A DNA stretch of 64,000 nucleotides from Curvibacter microcysteis. GTDB lineage: Bacteria > Pseudomonadota > Gammaproteobacteria > Burkholderiales > Burkholderiaceae_C. Positions 51,152 to 60,600 of the stretch are shown here, piece after piece (the first letter of the stretch is position 1; each line of letters starts with the position of its first letter). The position numbers and the translations under genes were made by a program. The stretch is taken from assembly GCF_028649435.1 (NCBI RefSeq), contig NZ_JAQSIN010000003.1. One strand, given 5' to 3'. The notes below the pieces were generated by a model. The model worked only from the letters and a program-made list of their open reading frames with translations, had not been told where the DNA came from and did no database searches.

Positions 51152-54100
51152 GTGACGAAGTCCAAACAGCTCAAAGGTCTGGCCAGGTGGGTGCCATGGG
51201 CGCTGGGCGCCTGTTTGCTGGGTGCCAGCCCCGCCCAGGCCCTGCAGATCAGCCAGGCCAGCCCACAGGGCGAGGTGGGCGAGGTGCGGCAGGTGCGCCT
51301 TCAGTTCGATCGCCCCGCCGTGGCCGAAGGCCAGCCCCAGGCCCCGGCGCCGGCCAGCGTCAGCTGCCAGGATGCGGCGGCCGCGCAGGGCAGCGGGCGC
51401 TGGCTCAATGCCCGGGAATGGGTTCATGACTTCGAACAGCGCGTGCCGCCAGGCCAGACCTGCATGGTGCAAACCAAGGCCGGCTTCAAAGGCCTGCAGG
51501 GCGACGCGCTGGGCGCCTCGGTCACTTACCGTTTCAACACCGGCGGTCCTTTTGTGCTGGATGTGTTCCCACCGACCGAGGAGCGCATCGACGAGGAGCA
51601 GGTCTTCCTGCTGCGCCTGGACAGCCCGGCCACGCCGGCCAGCGTGCTGGCCCAGGTGGGCTGCGCGGTGGAAGGCCTGGGTGAGCGCGTGCCCGTGCGC
51701 CTGCTGGACGAGGCCCAGCGCCAGGCGCTGCTGAAAAGCCGGGGCCTGCTGCGGGCCGCCGCCGCAGAGCCCCAGCGCTACCTCACCCTGGCCTGCCAGC
51801 GGCGCCTGGCCTCGTCGGCCCAGGTCGAGTTGGTGGTCCAAGCGGGCCTGAGCAGCCCGGGTGGTGTGCGCAGCAAAACCGAAAAGCGCTACCGCTACCA
51901 AGTGCGCGAAGCTTTCAGCGCCAGCTTCGGCTGCGAGCGCGAAAACGCCCAGGCCGCCTGCCTGCCCTTGCGTCCGCTGAGCCTGCGCTTCAACGCCCCG
52001 GTGGCGCGCCGCGTGGCCGAGGCCGTGCGCCTGGAAGGGGACTCGGGCGCCCTCAAGCCGCGCCTGGAGCGCCGCAGCGAAGACAGCGACGGCCAGGTCA
52101 CCGAGCTGCGTTTTGACCCGCCATTCCCCGAACGCAGCCGCTACCGGCTGAGCTTGCCGGCCGGCTTGTCCGATGTGTCCGGGCGGCCGCTGTCCAATGC
52201 CGCCACCTTTCCGCTGGCGGTGGCCACCGGGCCCCTGCCGCCGCTGGCCAAGTTTGCCGCCTCGCCTTTTGGCATCGTCGAGCGCCTGGCCGAGCCCGGT
52301 CAGCCGCCGCTGCTGCCCGTCACCCTGCGCCAGGTCGAGCCCGCCTTGCGCGTGCAGGCCCTGAGCCCAGGCCGCGTCAAGGACCTGCAGCCCCGCAGCG
52401 ACGCCGACATCATCGCTTGGCAGCGCAAGGTGCAGGCCCTGGACGCCTTCTTGGTGCCGCGCAAGACGGCCCAGCGCCTGCTCAGCGGCCCCCTGCCCAA
52501 GCCCCCGCAGGCGGACCTGGCCGACCAGGTGGAGTCGCGCAGCGTCTCCCTGCTGCAAGGGCAGGGCGGGGCCCGCGCGCTGGACCTGCCCCAGCCCGCC
52601 TCGACCGACCCGCGCCCCTTCGAGGTGGTGGGCATTCCGCTGACACCGGGTTTCCATGTGCTGGAGATCGCCTCGCCCGCCCTGGGCGCCGCGTTGCTGG
52701 ACCCGGCCTATGGCGCACAGCGCGCGATGTTCGTGCGGACCACCGCCTTGGTCACCAACCTGGGCGTGCATTTCAAGCTGGGCCGAGACAACGCGCTGGC
52801 CTGGGTCACCACCCTGGACAAGGGCGCGGTGGTGGCCGGCGCCCAGGTGCGGGTGTCCGACTGCCAGGGGCGCGAGGTGGCCTCGGGCCAGACCAATGCC
52901 CAGGGCCTGGTGGTCTTGTCGCAGGTGCCGGTGCAGCCGCCGGCTTGCGCCAGCCTGGGCGGGCCCGGCGGCGAAGAGGACTACCGCCAGGCCTATTTCG
53001 TCAGCGCCCGCGCGCGTGGCGCTGACGGGGTCGAGGACCTGGCCTTCACCTGGAGCGACTGGACCCGGGGCATCGAGTCCTGGCGCTTCAACGTGCCCAC
53101 CAGCCGCGAGGCCCAGGCCGACCAGCGTGCCCACACCGTGCTCGACCGCCCCCTGCTGCGCGCCGGCGAGACCGTGTCCATGAAGCACTACCTGCGCCTG
53201 GAAACCCGCCAAGGCCTGGCCCAGCCCGCCCAAGGCCCGGCCCAGCTGACCATCACCCACGACGGCAGCGGCCAGCAGTTCACCCTGCCGCTGAGTTGGC
53301 GCAAGACGGCCAGCGGCGGCTTCAGCGCCGAAAGCCAGTTCAGCGTGCCCGGCGCCGCCAAGCTGGGGCGCTACAGCCTGATGCTGGACGGGCGCGAGAC
53401 CGGTGAATTCCGTGTCGAGGCCTTCCGCCTGCCCGTGTTCGAGGGCCGCATTGGCCCGCTCAAGCCCGAGGCCTTGCTCAGCAGCCGCCAGGTCACGGCG
53501 CAGATGCAGCTCAACTACGTGTCCGGCGGGCCGGCCGCGCAGTGGCCGGTGCGGGTGTCCGCCGCGCTGCGCCCGCGCGCCCTCAGTTTTGCCGACTACG
53601 AGGACTACAGCTTCAACCCGCCGCGCCAGCGCGGTGCGGGCTCGGCCAACGGCGGCGACGAAGAAGACGCCCAGGCCGTGCAGGACCAGCGCCTGGTGGC
53701 CGACAAGATCGCCCTCACCCTGGACCGGCAGGGCTCGGGCCGCGTGGCCCTGCCCGAGCTGCCGCGCAGCGAGCAGGCGCAGGACCTGCTGATCGAGGCC
53801 AGCTACGCCGACCCCAACGGCGAGCTGCAAACCCTGCGCAGCGTGACCCCGCTGTGGCCGGCGGCGGTGATCGCCGGGCTCAAGACCGAGGGCTGGGCGG
53901 CCAGCCAGCAAAGCCTGCGCTTTCAGGCCCTGGCCCTGGACCTGCGTGGCCAGCCGCAGGCCGGTGTGGCGCTGGAGGTGCGCGCCGTGGCGCGCCGCAC
54001 CAGCAGCAGCCGCAAGCGCATGGTGGGCGGCTTCTACACCTACGACAACCAGTCCGACACGCGCGACCTGGGCACGGTGTGCAGCGGTCGCAGCGACGCC

Positions 54101-57100
54101 CAGGGCCTGCTGGTCTGCGAGACCACGGCCAAAGAGTCTGGCGAGGTGGAGCTGATCGTGCGCGCCAAGGACGCCCAGGGCCAGGTGGCCCAGGCTGCGG
54201 GCTCGGTTTGGATCACCCAGCAGGGCGAGCTGTGGTTTGGTGGGGACAACCACGACCGCATCGACGTGCTGCCCGAAAAGCGCAGCTACCAACCGGGCGA
54301 CACGGCCCGCTTCCAGGTGCGCATGCCCTTCCGCTACGCCACCGCCCTGGTGGCGGTGGAGCGCGAAGGCATCCTCCACACCGAGGTGGTGACGCTGCAG
54401 GGCCGCGACCCGACCGTCAGCCTCAAGGTGCGGCCCGACTGGGGACCCAATGTCTACGTCAGCGTGCTGGCCCTGCGCGGGCGCCTGCGCGAAGTGCCCT
54501 GGTACAGCCTCTTCACCTGGGGCTACAAGGCGCCGCGCGAGTGGTGGACCGCCTTCTGGCACGAAGGGCGCGAATACCAGGCCCCCACCGCCCTGGTGGA
54601 CCTGAGCAAGCCCGCTTACCGCCTGGGCCTGGCCGAAATCCGCGTCGGCACCCAGGCGCACCGGCTGGAGGTCAAGGTCAGCCCTGACCGCAGCAGCTAC
54701 CCGGTGCGCGGCCAGGCCCGCGTGCAGATCAGCGCCACCTTGCCCGACGGTCGCCCCGCCGCCGGGGCCGAGGTGGCCTTGGCCGTGGTCGACCAAGCCC
54801 TGCTGGAGCTCAGCCCCAACCGCAGCTGGAACCTGCTGGACGCCATGCTGCAGCGCCGCGCCTGGGGCGTGGAGACCGCCACCGCGCAGATGGAAATCAT
54901 TGGCCGGCGCCACTACGGCCGCAAGGCCGTGCCCGCCGGCGGCGGGGGCGGGCGGGGCGCCACGCGCGAGCTGCTCGACACCTTGCTGCTGTGGAATCCC
55001 CGGGTCACCCTGAACGCCCAGGGCCAGGCCAGCGTGACGGTGCCGCTCAACGACGCGCTGAGCACCTTCACCGTCGCGGCGGTGGCCGACTCGGGCGCGG
55101 GCCTGTTTGGCACCGGCACCGCCAGCCTGCGCACCACGCAGGACCTGCAGCTCATCAGCGGCCTGCCGCCCCTGGTGCGCGAGGACGACCAGTTCCGCGC
55201 CCAATTCACCCTGCGCAACACCACGGCCCAGGCCATGAAGGTGCAGCTCAGCCCGCGCGCCACCTGGCTGACCCTGGCGCCGCAGACGGTGGACATCCCG
55301 CCCGGCGAGGCCCGCGAGCTGGCCTGGACCGTCACCACCCCGGCCGCGCTGGCGCTGAGCCGCTTCGAGTCCCTGCTGTGGGAGCTGGAGGCGCGCGACA
55401 CCCTGAGCGGCGCGCGCGACGCGCTCAAGGTGCAGCAGCGCGTGCTGCCCGCCGTGCCGGTCACCGTGCAGCAGGCCAGCCTGGCGCAGTTGGACGGGCC
55501 CTTCCAGCTCAGCGTGCAGGCGCCGGCCCACCGCCTGGTCGGGCGTGGCGGCGTCAAGCTGGCGCTGCAACCGCGCCTGGCCGAAGGCCTGCCCGGCGTG
55601 CGGGACTGGTGGGCCGCCTACCCCTACGCCTGCCTGGAGCAGCAAAGCAGCCGTGCCCTGGGCCTGCGCGATGTGCGCCGCTGGCAGGCCTTGCTGAACC
55701 AGATGCCGGGCTACCTGGACGCCGACGGCCTGGCCAGCTACTTCCCGCCGCGCGAGGGCGAAGCCAGCCGTGGCAGCGATGTGCTCAGCGCCTACTTGCT
55801 GGCCGCCAGCCACGAAGCCGCCAGCCTGGACCCGGCGCTGGCCCTGAGCGAGCCCCTGCGCACCGCCTTGCTGCGCGGCCTGAGCGCATTTGTCGAAGGC
55901 CGCATCAGCCGCCAGGGGTGGAGCCCACGCCCCGACCTGGACGCGCGCAAGCTCGCGGCGCTGGAGGCGATGTCGCGCTACGGCCCCGTGCCCGCGCGCC
56001 TGATCACCAGCCTGAGCCTGACGCCGCAGCAGTGGCCCACGCACAGCGTGATCGACTGGTACTGGCTGCTCAAGCGCCAGACCGACTGGCCGCAGCGCAC
56101 CCAGCGCCTGGCCGAGGCCACGCAAATCCTGCAGGCGCGCCTGGTCTACCAGGGCAGCCGGGTCGGCTTCAACACCGAGGCCGAAGACGGCTGGTGGTGG
56201 CTGATGCAAAACGCCGACGTCAACACCGCCCGCTGGCTGCTGGCGGTGCTCGACGAGCCCGCCTGGCAGGACGAGCTGCCGCGCCTGGCCAAGGGTTTTC
56301 TGGGCCGCCAGCAGCGTGGCGCCTGGAGCACCACCACGGCCAACTTCTGGGGCGCGCTGGCCCTGGACAAGTTCTCGGCCCGCTTCGAGCGCACGCCGGT
56401 CACCGGCAGCACCCGCGCCAGCCTGGGCGCGGCCAGCGGGGCCGTGGACTGGGCCCGGATGAGCCGGGTCCAGCCCGGCGATGCGGGCGGTGCGCCCCAG
56501 CGCGCCAGCACCCTGGGCGCCCCGGCCGCGCCCGAGGCCTGGCGCCACAACACGGTGCTGCTGCCTTGGCCGGCCGAGGCCGGTCCGCGCGAGCTGCAGG
56601 TCAACCACCAGGGCACGGGCAAGCCCTGGCTGACGCTGCAGTCGCTGGCCGCCGTGCCCCTCAAGGAGGCGGTCAACGCGGGCTACCAATTGCGCAAGAC
56701 CATCCAGCCGCTGGAGCAGGCGGTCAAAGGCCGCTACACGCGCGGCGATGTGCTGCGCATCAGCCTGGAGCTGCAGGCCAGCGCCGACATGAGCTGGGTC
56801 GTGCTCAGCGACCCGGTGCCAGCAGGCGCGACCGTGCTGGGCAGCGGGCTGGGCCGGGACTCGGCCCTGGCTACCCAGGGCGAAAAGCGCAGCGGTGTGG
56901 CCTGGCCGGCCTTCGAGGAGCGCAGCTTCGAGGCCTTCCGCAGCTACTACGAGTTCCTGCCCAAGGGCCTGACCCGGGTGGAGTACACCGTGCGCCTGAA
57001 CAACGTCGGCGACTTTGGCCTGCCGCCCACCCGCGCCGAGGCCATGTACGCGCCCGAGGTCTTTGGCGCGCTGCCCAACGCGCGCCTGCAGGTCCTGCCC

Positions 57101-57109
57101 GCGCCATGA
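51152..57109 (+). CDS. Bacterial alpha-2-macroglobulin (thioester protease trap)
   Basis: A 1985-residue envelope protein that traps proteases, probably those attacking the cell. The thioester motif CLEQ (YACLEQQSS) has Cys1494. MG domains and an MG10-like region precede it, and the bait region probably lies in the Gly/Arg-rich stretch near 1265-1275. A GTG start at 51152 is chosen because a strong AGGAGG lies 8 nt before it. The signal peptide contains LGAC (Cys21), which could be a lipobox as in E. coli YfhM, while a cut at SPAQA is the alternative. It overlaps pbpC by ATGA, the usual bacterial A2M-PBP1C pairing. It is longer than YfhM (1653). Confidence 0.93.
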   Translation: MTKSKQLKGLARWVPWALGACLLGASPAQALQISQASPQGEVGEVRQVRLQFDRPAVAEGQPQAPAPASVSCQDAAAAQGSGRWLNAREWVHDFEQRVPPGQTCMVQTKAGFKGLQGDALGASVTYRFNTGGPFVLDVFPPTEERIDEEQVFLLRLDSPATPASVLAQVGCAVEGLGERVPVRLLDEAQRQALLKSRGLLRAAAAEPQRYLTLACQRRLASSAQVELVVQAGLSSPGGVRSKTEKRYRYQVREAFSASFGCERENAQAACLPLRPLSLRFNAPVARRVAEAVRLEGDSGALKPRLERRSEDSDGQVTELRFDPPFPERSRYRLSLPAGLSDVSGRPLSNAATFPLAVATGPLPPLAKFAASPFGIVERLAEPGQPPLLPVTLRQVEPALRVQALSPGRVKDLQPRSDADIIAWQRKVQALDAFLVPRKTAQRLLSGPLPKPPQADLADQVESRSVSLLQGQGGARALDLPQPASTDPRPFEVVGIPLTPGFHVLEIASPALGAALLDPAYGAQRAMFVRTTALVTNLGVHFKLGRDNALAWVTTLDKGAVVAGAQVRVSDCQGREVASGQTNAQGLVVLSQVPVQPPACASLGGPGGEEDYRQAYFVSARARGADGVEDLAFTWSDWTRGIESWRFNVPTSREAQADQRAHTVLDRPLLRAGETVSMKHYLRLETRQGLAQPAQGPAQLTITHDGSGQQFTLPLSWRKTASGGFSAESQFSVPGAAKLGRYSLMLDGRETGEFRVEAFRLPVFEGRIGPLKPEALLSSRQVTAQMQLNYVSGGPAAQWPVRVSAALRPRALSFADYEDYSFNPPRQRGAGSANGGDEEDAQAVQDQRLVADKIALTLDRQGSGRVALPELPRSEQAQDLLIEASYADPNGELQTLRSVTPLWPAAVIAGLKTEGWAASQQSLRFQALALDLRGQPQAGVALEVRAVARRTSSSRKRMVGGFYTYDNQSDTRDLGTVCSGRSDAQGLLVCETTAKESGEVELIVRAKDAQGQVAQAAGSVWITQQGELWFGGDNHDRIDVLPEKRSYQPGDTARFQVRMPFRYATALVAVEREGILHTEVVTLQGRDPTVSLKVRPDWGPNVYVSVLALRGRLREVPWYSLFTWGYKAPREWWTAFWHEGREYQAPTALVDLSKPAYRLGLAEIRVGTQAHRLEVKVSPDRSSYPVRGQARVQISATLPDGRPAAGAEVALAVVDQALLELSPNRSWNLLDAMLQRRAWGVETATAQMEIIGRRHYGRKAVPAGGGGGRGATRELLDTLLLWNPRVTLNAQGQASVTVPLNDALSTFTVAAVADSGAGLFGTGTASLRTTQDLQLISGLPPLVREDDQFRAQFTLRNTTAQAMKVQLSPRATWLTLAPQTVDIPPGEARELAWTVTTPAALALSRFESLLWELEARDTLSGARDALKVQQRVLPAVPVTVQQASLAQLDGPFQLSVQAPAHRLVGRGGVKLALQPRLAEGLPGVRDWWAAYPYACLEQQSSRALGLRDVRRWQALLNQMPGYLDADGLASYFPPREGEASRGSDVLSAYLLAASHEAASLDPALALSEPLRTALLRGLSAFVEGRISRQGWSPRPDLDARKLAALEAMSRYGPVPARLITSLSLTPQQWPTHSVIDWYWLLKRQTDWPQRTQRLAEATQILQARLVYQGSRVGFNTEAEDGWWWLMQNADVNTARWLLAVLDEPAWQDELPRLAKGFLGRQQRGAWSTTTANFWGALALDKFSARFERTPVTGSTRASLGAASGAVDWARMSRVQPGDAGGAPQRASTLGAPAAPEAWRHNTVLLPWPAEAGPRELQVNHQGTGKPWLTLQSLAAVPLKEAVNAGYQLRKTIQPLEQAVKGRYTRGDVLRISLELQASADMSWVVLSDPVPAGATVLGSGLGRDSALATQGEKRSGVAWPAFEERSFEAFRSYYEFLPKGLTRVEYTVRLNNVGDFGLPPTRAEAMYAPEVFGALPNARLQVLPAP

Positions 57110-59433
57110 AGCGCTTGACGCGTCGCTGGCCGGCCGCGCGCCGCCTGCGGGCCCTGCTGCTGGCGCTGGGCCTGCTGGGCGCTGCCGTGGCGGCGCAAGC
57201 CTTGCCGTCTTACGACGAGGTGCGGCGCGCCCACCGCCCCAGCGACACCCAGGTGCTGGACCGCCACGGCGAGCTGCTGCACACCGTGCGCACCGACCCC
57301 AGCGCCCGGCGTGGCGACTGGCTGACGCTGGACCAGGTCTCGCCCGCCCTGCGCCTGGCTTTGCTGCTCAGCGAGGACCGGCGGTTTTACGAACACAGCG
57401 GGGTGGACTGGCAGGCGGTGTCAGCGGCCGCCTGGGGCAACCTGTGGAACAGCCGCACGCGTGGCGCCTCCACCCTGACCATGCAGTTGGCCGGCCTGCT
57501 CGACGGCGACTGGCGCGCCGGGCCCGGTGGGCGCAGCGTGGTCCAGAAGCTGGGCCAGACGGTGGCCGCCCAGGTGCTGGAGCGGCACTGGCGCAAAGAC
57601 CAGATCCTGGAGGCCTACCTCAACCTGGTGCCCTTCCGGGGCGAGCTGGTGGGACTGGACGCGCTCTCGCGCAGCCTGTTTGGCAAGGCCGCCCACGGCC
57701 TGGACGAGCGCGAAGCCGCGGTCGCCGTGGCCTTGCTGCGCGCGCCCAACGCCCGCTTGCCCGTGCTGGTGCGCCGTGCCTGTGGTGTGCTGACCGAGCT
57801 TCAACGCCAGGGGGACCCGGGCCGGGCCGCGCCCGACTGCCAGGCCTTGGACCTGTGGGTCGGCGCCGCCTTGCAGCGCCCCGCGCTGGAGCCCAGCCGG
57901 GGCCTGGCGCCACACTTTGCCCGCCTGGCCCTGCGCCAGCAGCCCCAGGGCGGGCGCGCTCTGGTGGCGCTCAAAACCCCGCTGTCCGCGCCGTTGCAGC
58001 GCTTTGCCGTGCAAAGCCTGCAGCGCCAACTGCGTGAGCTGGCCGGTCGCCAGGTCGAGGACGGCGCGGTGCTGGTGCTGGACAACGCCAGCGGCGAGGT
58101 GCTGGCCTGGGTGGGCTCGTCGGGGGATTTGAGCCGGGCCAGCGAGGTCGACGCCGTGCTGGCGCCGCGCCAACCCGGCTCCACCCTCAAACCCTTTCTG
58201 TACGCCCAGGCCCTGGCGGAAAAGCGCCTGACGGCGGCGTCGCTGATCGATGACTCGGCCGCCCAACTGCCCACCGCCAGCGGCCTGTACATCCCGCAGA
58301 ACTACGACCACCGCTTCAAGGGCTGGGTCTCGGTGCGCACCGCGCTGGCCGCTTCGCTGAATGTGCCGGCGGTGCGCACCCTGACCCAGGTCACGCCGGA
58401 CGCCTTTCACCGCCAACTGCTGCGCCTGGGCCTGCCGCTGCGTGAAAGCGGCGACTACTTTGGCTACAGCCTGGCCTTGGGCAGCGCCGAAGTGCCCCTG
58501 CTGCGCCTGACCAATGCCTACCGGGTGCTGGCCAATGGCGGGCGCTTCAGCGAACCGGTGTGGCAGCTTCCCGGCCCGGGGACGCCCGCGCGCGCGCCCG
58601 GCCCGGTGGTGCTGGACCCGCGCGCGGCCTGGCTGGTGGGCGACATGCTCAGCGACGCGCAGGCGCGCGGCCGCACCTTTGGCAGCGACAGCGTGCTGGC
58701 CACGCGCTTTTGGAGCGCGGTCAAGACCGGCACCAGCAAGGACATGCGCGACAACTGGGCGCTGGGCTGGTCGGCCCGCTACACCGTGGGCGTGTGGGTG
58801 GGCAATGCGCGCGGCCAGGCCATGCGCGAGGTCAGCGGCACCTCGGGTGCCGCCCCGGTCTGGGCCGAGGTGATGGGTTTTTTGCATGCCCACGAGCCCA
58901 GCCGCGCTCCGGCCCCGCCGCCCGGCTTGGTCAGCACGGAGGTGCGTTTTGCCCTGCCCGAGCGCGCCCAGGCCGCCGGCCAGTGGCCCGAGGCGCCGCG
59001 CCGGGAGTGGTTTTTGCAGGGCACCGAGCAAACCAGGTTTGCCGTCACCGAGCCCGCCGCCCAGGTCGAGGGCCGGCTCAGCGCCCGCATTGCCGAGCCC
59101 GCCGAGGGCACGGTGCTGGCGCTGGACCCGGACATCCCGCCCCAGCACCAGCGGGTGCTGTTCCGCGCCAGCAGCTGGCCAGCGGGATCGGCGCCGGGGT
59201 CGGCGGCGGCGCGGGCCTCGGCGGGCCTGCAGTGGCGGCTCGATGGGCGGGCGGTGGCGCGGGGCGGTGAATGGCGCTGGTTGCCCTGGCCCGGGCGGCA
59301 TCGGGTGCAGCTCAGCGACGCGCGCGGCCAGCTGCTGCACGAGATCACTTTGGAGGTGCGCGGCGCGGGCGTGCGGGCGGGTGTGGGCCCACCCGGGGGC
59401 CCGACCCAAGCCCCGGCCGCCGCTTTGCGTTGA
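57106..59433 (+). CDS. pbpC: Penicillin-binding protein 1C
   Basis: A 775-residue bifunctional peptidoglycan synthase. The N-terminal helix anchors it. The glycosyltransferase domain shows SEDRRFYEHSGVD, GASTLTMQLAGLL and RKDQILEAYLNLVPFRGE. The transpeptidase has S-x-x-K in GSTLKPFLY, SLN in AASLNVPAV, and KTGTS. A C-terminal BiPBP_C-like domain follows (about 680-760). The last 30 residues are a Gly/Pro/Ala-rich tail. The ATG at 57106 overlaps the A2M stop, so the two are coupled and probably act together on wall damage. Confidence 0.95.
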   Translation: MKRLTRRWPAARRLRALLLALGLLGAAVAAQALPSYDEVRRAHRPSDTQVLDRHGELLHTVRTDPSARRGDWLTLDQVSPALRLALLLSEDRRFYEHSGVDWQAVSAAAWGNLWNSRTRGASTLTMQLAGLLDGDWRAGPGGRSVVQKLGQTVAAQVLERHWRKDQILEAYLNLVPFRGELVGLDALSRSLFGKAAHGLDEREAAVAVALLRAPNARLPVLVRRACGVLTELQRQGDPGRAAPDCQALDLWVGAALQRPALEPSRGLAPHFARLALRQQPQGGRALVALKTPLSAPLQRFAVQSLQRQLRELAGRQVEDGAVLVLDNASGEVLAWVGSSGDLSRASEVDAVLAPRQPGSTLKPFLYAQALAEKRLTAASLIDDSAAQLPTASGLYIPQNYDHRFKGWVSVRTALAASLNVPAVRTLTQVTPDAFHRQLLRLGLPLRESGDYFGYSLALGSAEVPLLRLTNAYRVLANGGRFSEPVWQLPGPGTPARAPGPVVLDPRAAWLVGDMLSDAQARGRTFGSDSVLATRFWSAVKTGTSKDMRDNWALGWSARYTVGVWVGNARGQAMREVSGTSGAAPVWAEVMGFLHAHEPSRAPAPPPGLVSTEVRFALPERAQAAGQWPEAPRREWFLQGTEQTRFAVTEPAAQVEGRLSARIAEPAEGTVLALDPDIPPQHQRVLFRASSWPAGSAPGSAAARASAGLQWRLDGRAVARGGEWRWLPWPGRHRVQLSDARGQLLHEITLEVRGAGVRAGVGPPGGPTQAPAAALR

Positions 59434-59524
59434 GGCGGGTTTTCCCGTGGGCGACCCCGCTGCGCCGGTGAGGCCCTGCAAATCGCCTACCATCGCTGCC
59501 TTTGCGAACACGATGTAAATTTTG

Positions 59525-60577
59525 ATGATGGACCGATTTCAGAGCATGGCCGTCTTTGTTGCCACGGTGGAAACCGGCAGCATGGCGGCGGCCGCACGGG
59601 CGCTTGAGCTCCCGACCGCCTTGATCGGCAAACAGATCCAGCAGTTGGAAGACCAACTGGGCGCTCGCCTGTTCGAGCGCGTGGGCCCCTGGCAACGCCT
59701 GACCGGCGCTGGGCTGCAATACCACCAGCAGTGCCGCAGCATCTTGGAGTTGATGCGCGGCGCCGAAACCCAGGCCCAGGAGACCGGGCAGCAGGCGGCG
59801 GGCGCCGTGCGCGTGCACGCGCCGGTGTTCTTTGGCCAGCGCCAACTGGCCCCAGCCCTGGCAGCGTTTTTGGCCGATTACCCCCAGGTGCAGGTTGAAC
59901 TGGTGCTGGACGACCGCGCCGTGGACCCCCGCGCCGATGGTTTTGACGCGGTGTTCCACCTCGGCCCGCTGCTGTCGGACCACGCCCAAGGCCTGCCTTT
60001 GGGCGAACAGGCGCTGAGCCTGGTCGCCGCGCCCGCCTACCTGGAGCGCCACGGCACGCCGGAGCGCGCCGAGGAACTGGTGCGCCACCGTTGCCTGGGT
60101 TTCATCGCCCCCCTGCCCGAGGCCGAGCCGGACCCCGAGCCGCAGGCGCGCTGGGCCCCCGACTGGGATGCCGAAGACCGCGCCGACCCGGACGAGCTGG
60201 ACCCGGTGCTGGAAGATGAGTCCGACTGGGACGCCCCCGACCACAGCGCCCCGGCCTGGCCCGAAGGCGCCGCCGAAGCGGCCGAGGCCGAGGCCCAAGA
60301 GGGCGCGGACAGCGCCCTGGCCCCGGCCATCCGCCTGCAAAGCAACAATGCCCTGGCCCTGCACGCCCTGGCCCTGGGCGGCGCTGGTATCACCGTGCTG
60401 CCCACGGCCCTGGTGGCCGAGGACCTGGCCGCCGGGCGCCTGGTCACCGTGCTGCCGGAGGCGCCGGCGGTGAGCGAGGCGCTGAGCCTGGCCTTGGCGG
60501 GGGACCTGGCGGAAACCCCGGCGCTGACCGCTTTTGTGGATTGGGCCCTGGCCCGCTTCCAGCCCGCCGCGAGCTGA
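59525..60577 (+). CDS. LysR family regulator with an acidic insertion
   Basis: A 350-residue LysR protein. The helix-turn-helix lies at about 3-60 (FVATVETGSMAAAARALELP, ALIGKQIQQLED). The inducer-binding domain is interrupted at about 197-266 by a low-complexity acidic insert with 24 Asp/Glu and two Arg, rich in Pro, Ala and Trp. The domain resumes with SNNALALHALALGGAGITVLP. An ordinary LysR has about 300 residues, so the insertion explains the extra length. Two adjacent ATG codons (59525, 59528) are possible. Its target is unknown; it converges with paaY (shared hairpin). Confidence 0.85.
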   Translation: MMDRFQSMAVFVATVETGSMAAAARALELPTALIGKQIQQLEDQLGARLFERVGPWQRLTGAGLQYHQQCRSILELMRGAETQAQETGQQAAGAVRVHAPVFFGQRQLAPALAAFLADYPQVQVELVLDDRAVDPRADGFDAVFHLGPLLSDHAQGLPLGEQALSLVAAPAYLERHGTPERAEELVRHRCLGFIAPLPEAEPDPEPQARWAPDWDAEDRADPDELDPVLEDESDWDAPDHSAPAWPEGAAEAAEAEAQEGADSALAPAIRLQSNNALALHALALGGAGITVLPTALVAEDLAAGRLVTVLPEAPAVSEALSLALAGDLAETPALTAFVDWALARFQPAAS

Positions 60578-60578
60578 T

Positions 60579-60600
60579 CCGCCTGAGCCGCCTCAGGCGG
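60579..60600. terminator. Bidirectional hairpin between LysR and paaY
   Basis: A perfect 9-bp stem (CCGCCTGAG 60579-60587 and CTCAGGCGG 60592-60600) with a CCGC loop starts one base after the LysR stop and overlaps the paaY stop. There is no T-tract. A shared stop for convergent genes is likely. Confidence 0.5.

Noticed and set aside
51122..56689. A 1855-codon open frame on the minus strand
   Set aside because: It is exactly antisense to the alpha-2-macroglobulin gene. Its translation is low-complexity, rich in Gly, His and Arg with no domains, as expected for the mirror frame of GC-rich coding DNA.
54991..57105. A long upstream extension of the pbpC frame into the A2M gene
   Set aside because: The A2M frame is clearly coding there. 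The PBP1C membrane anchor begins at 57106 with the ATGA overlap.
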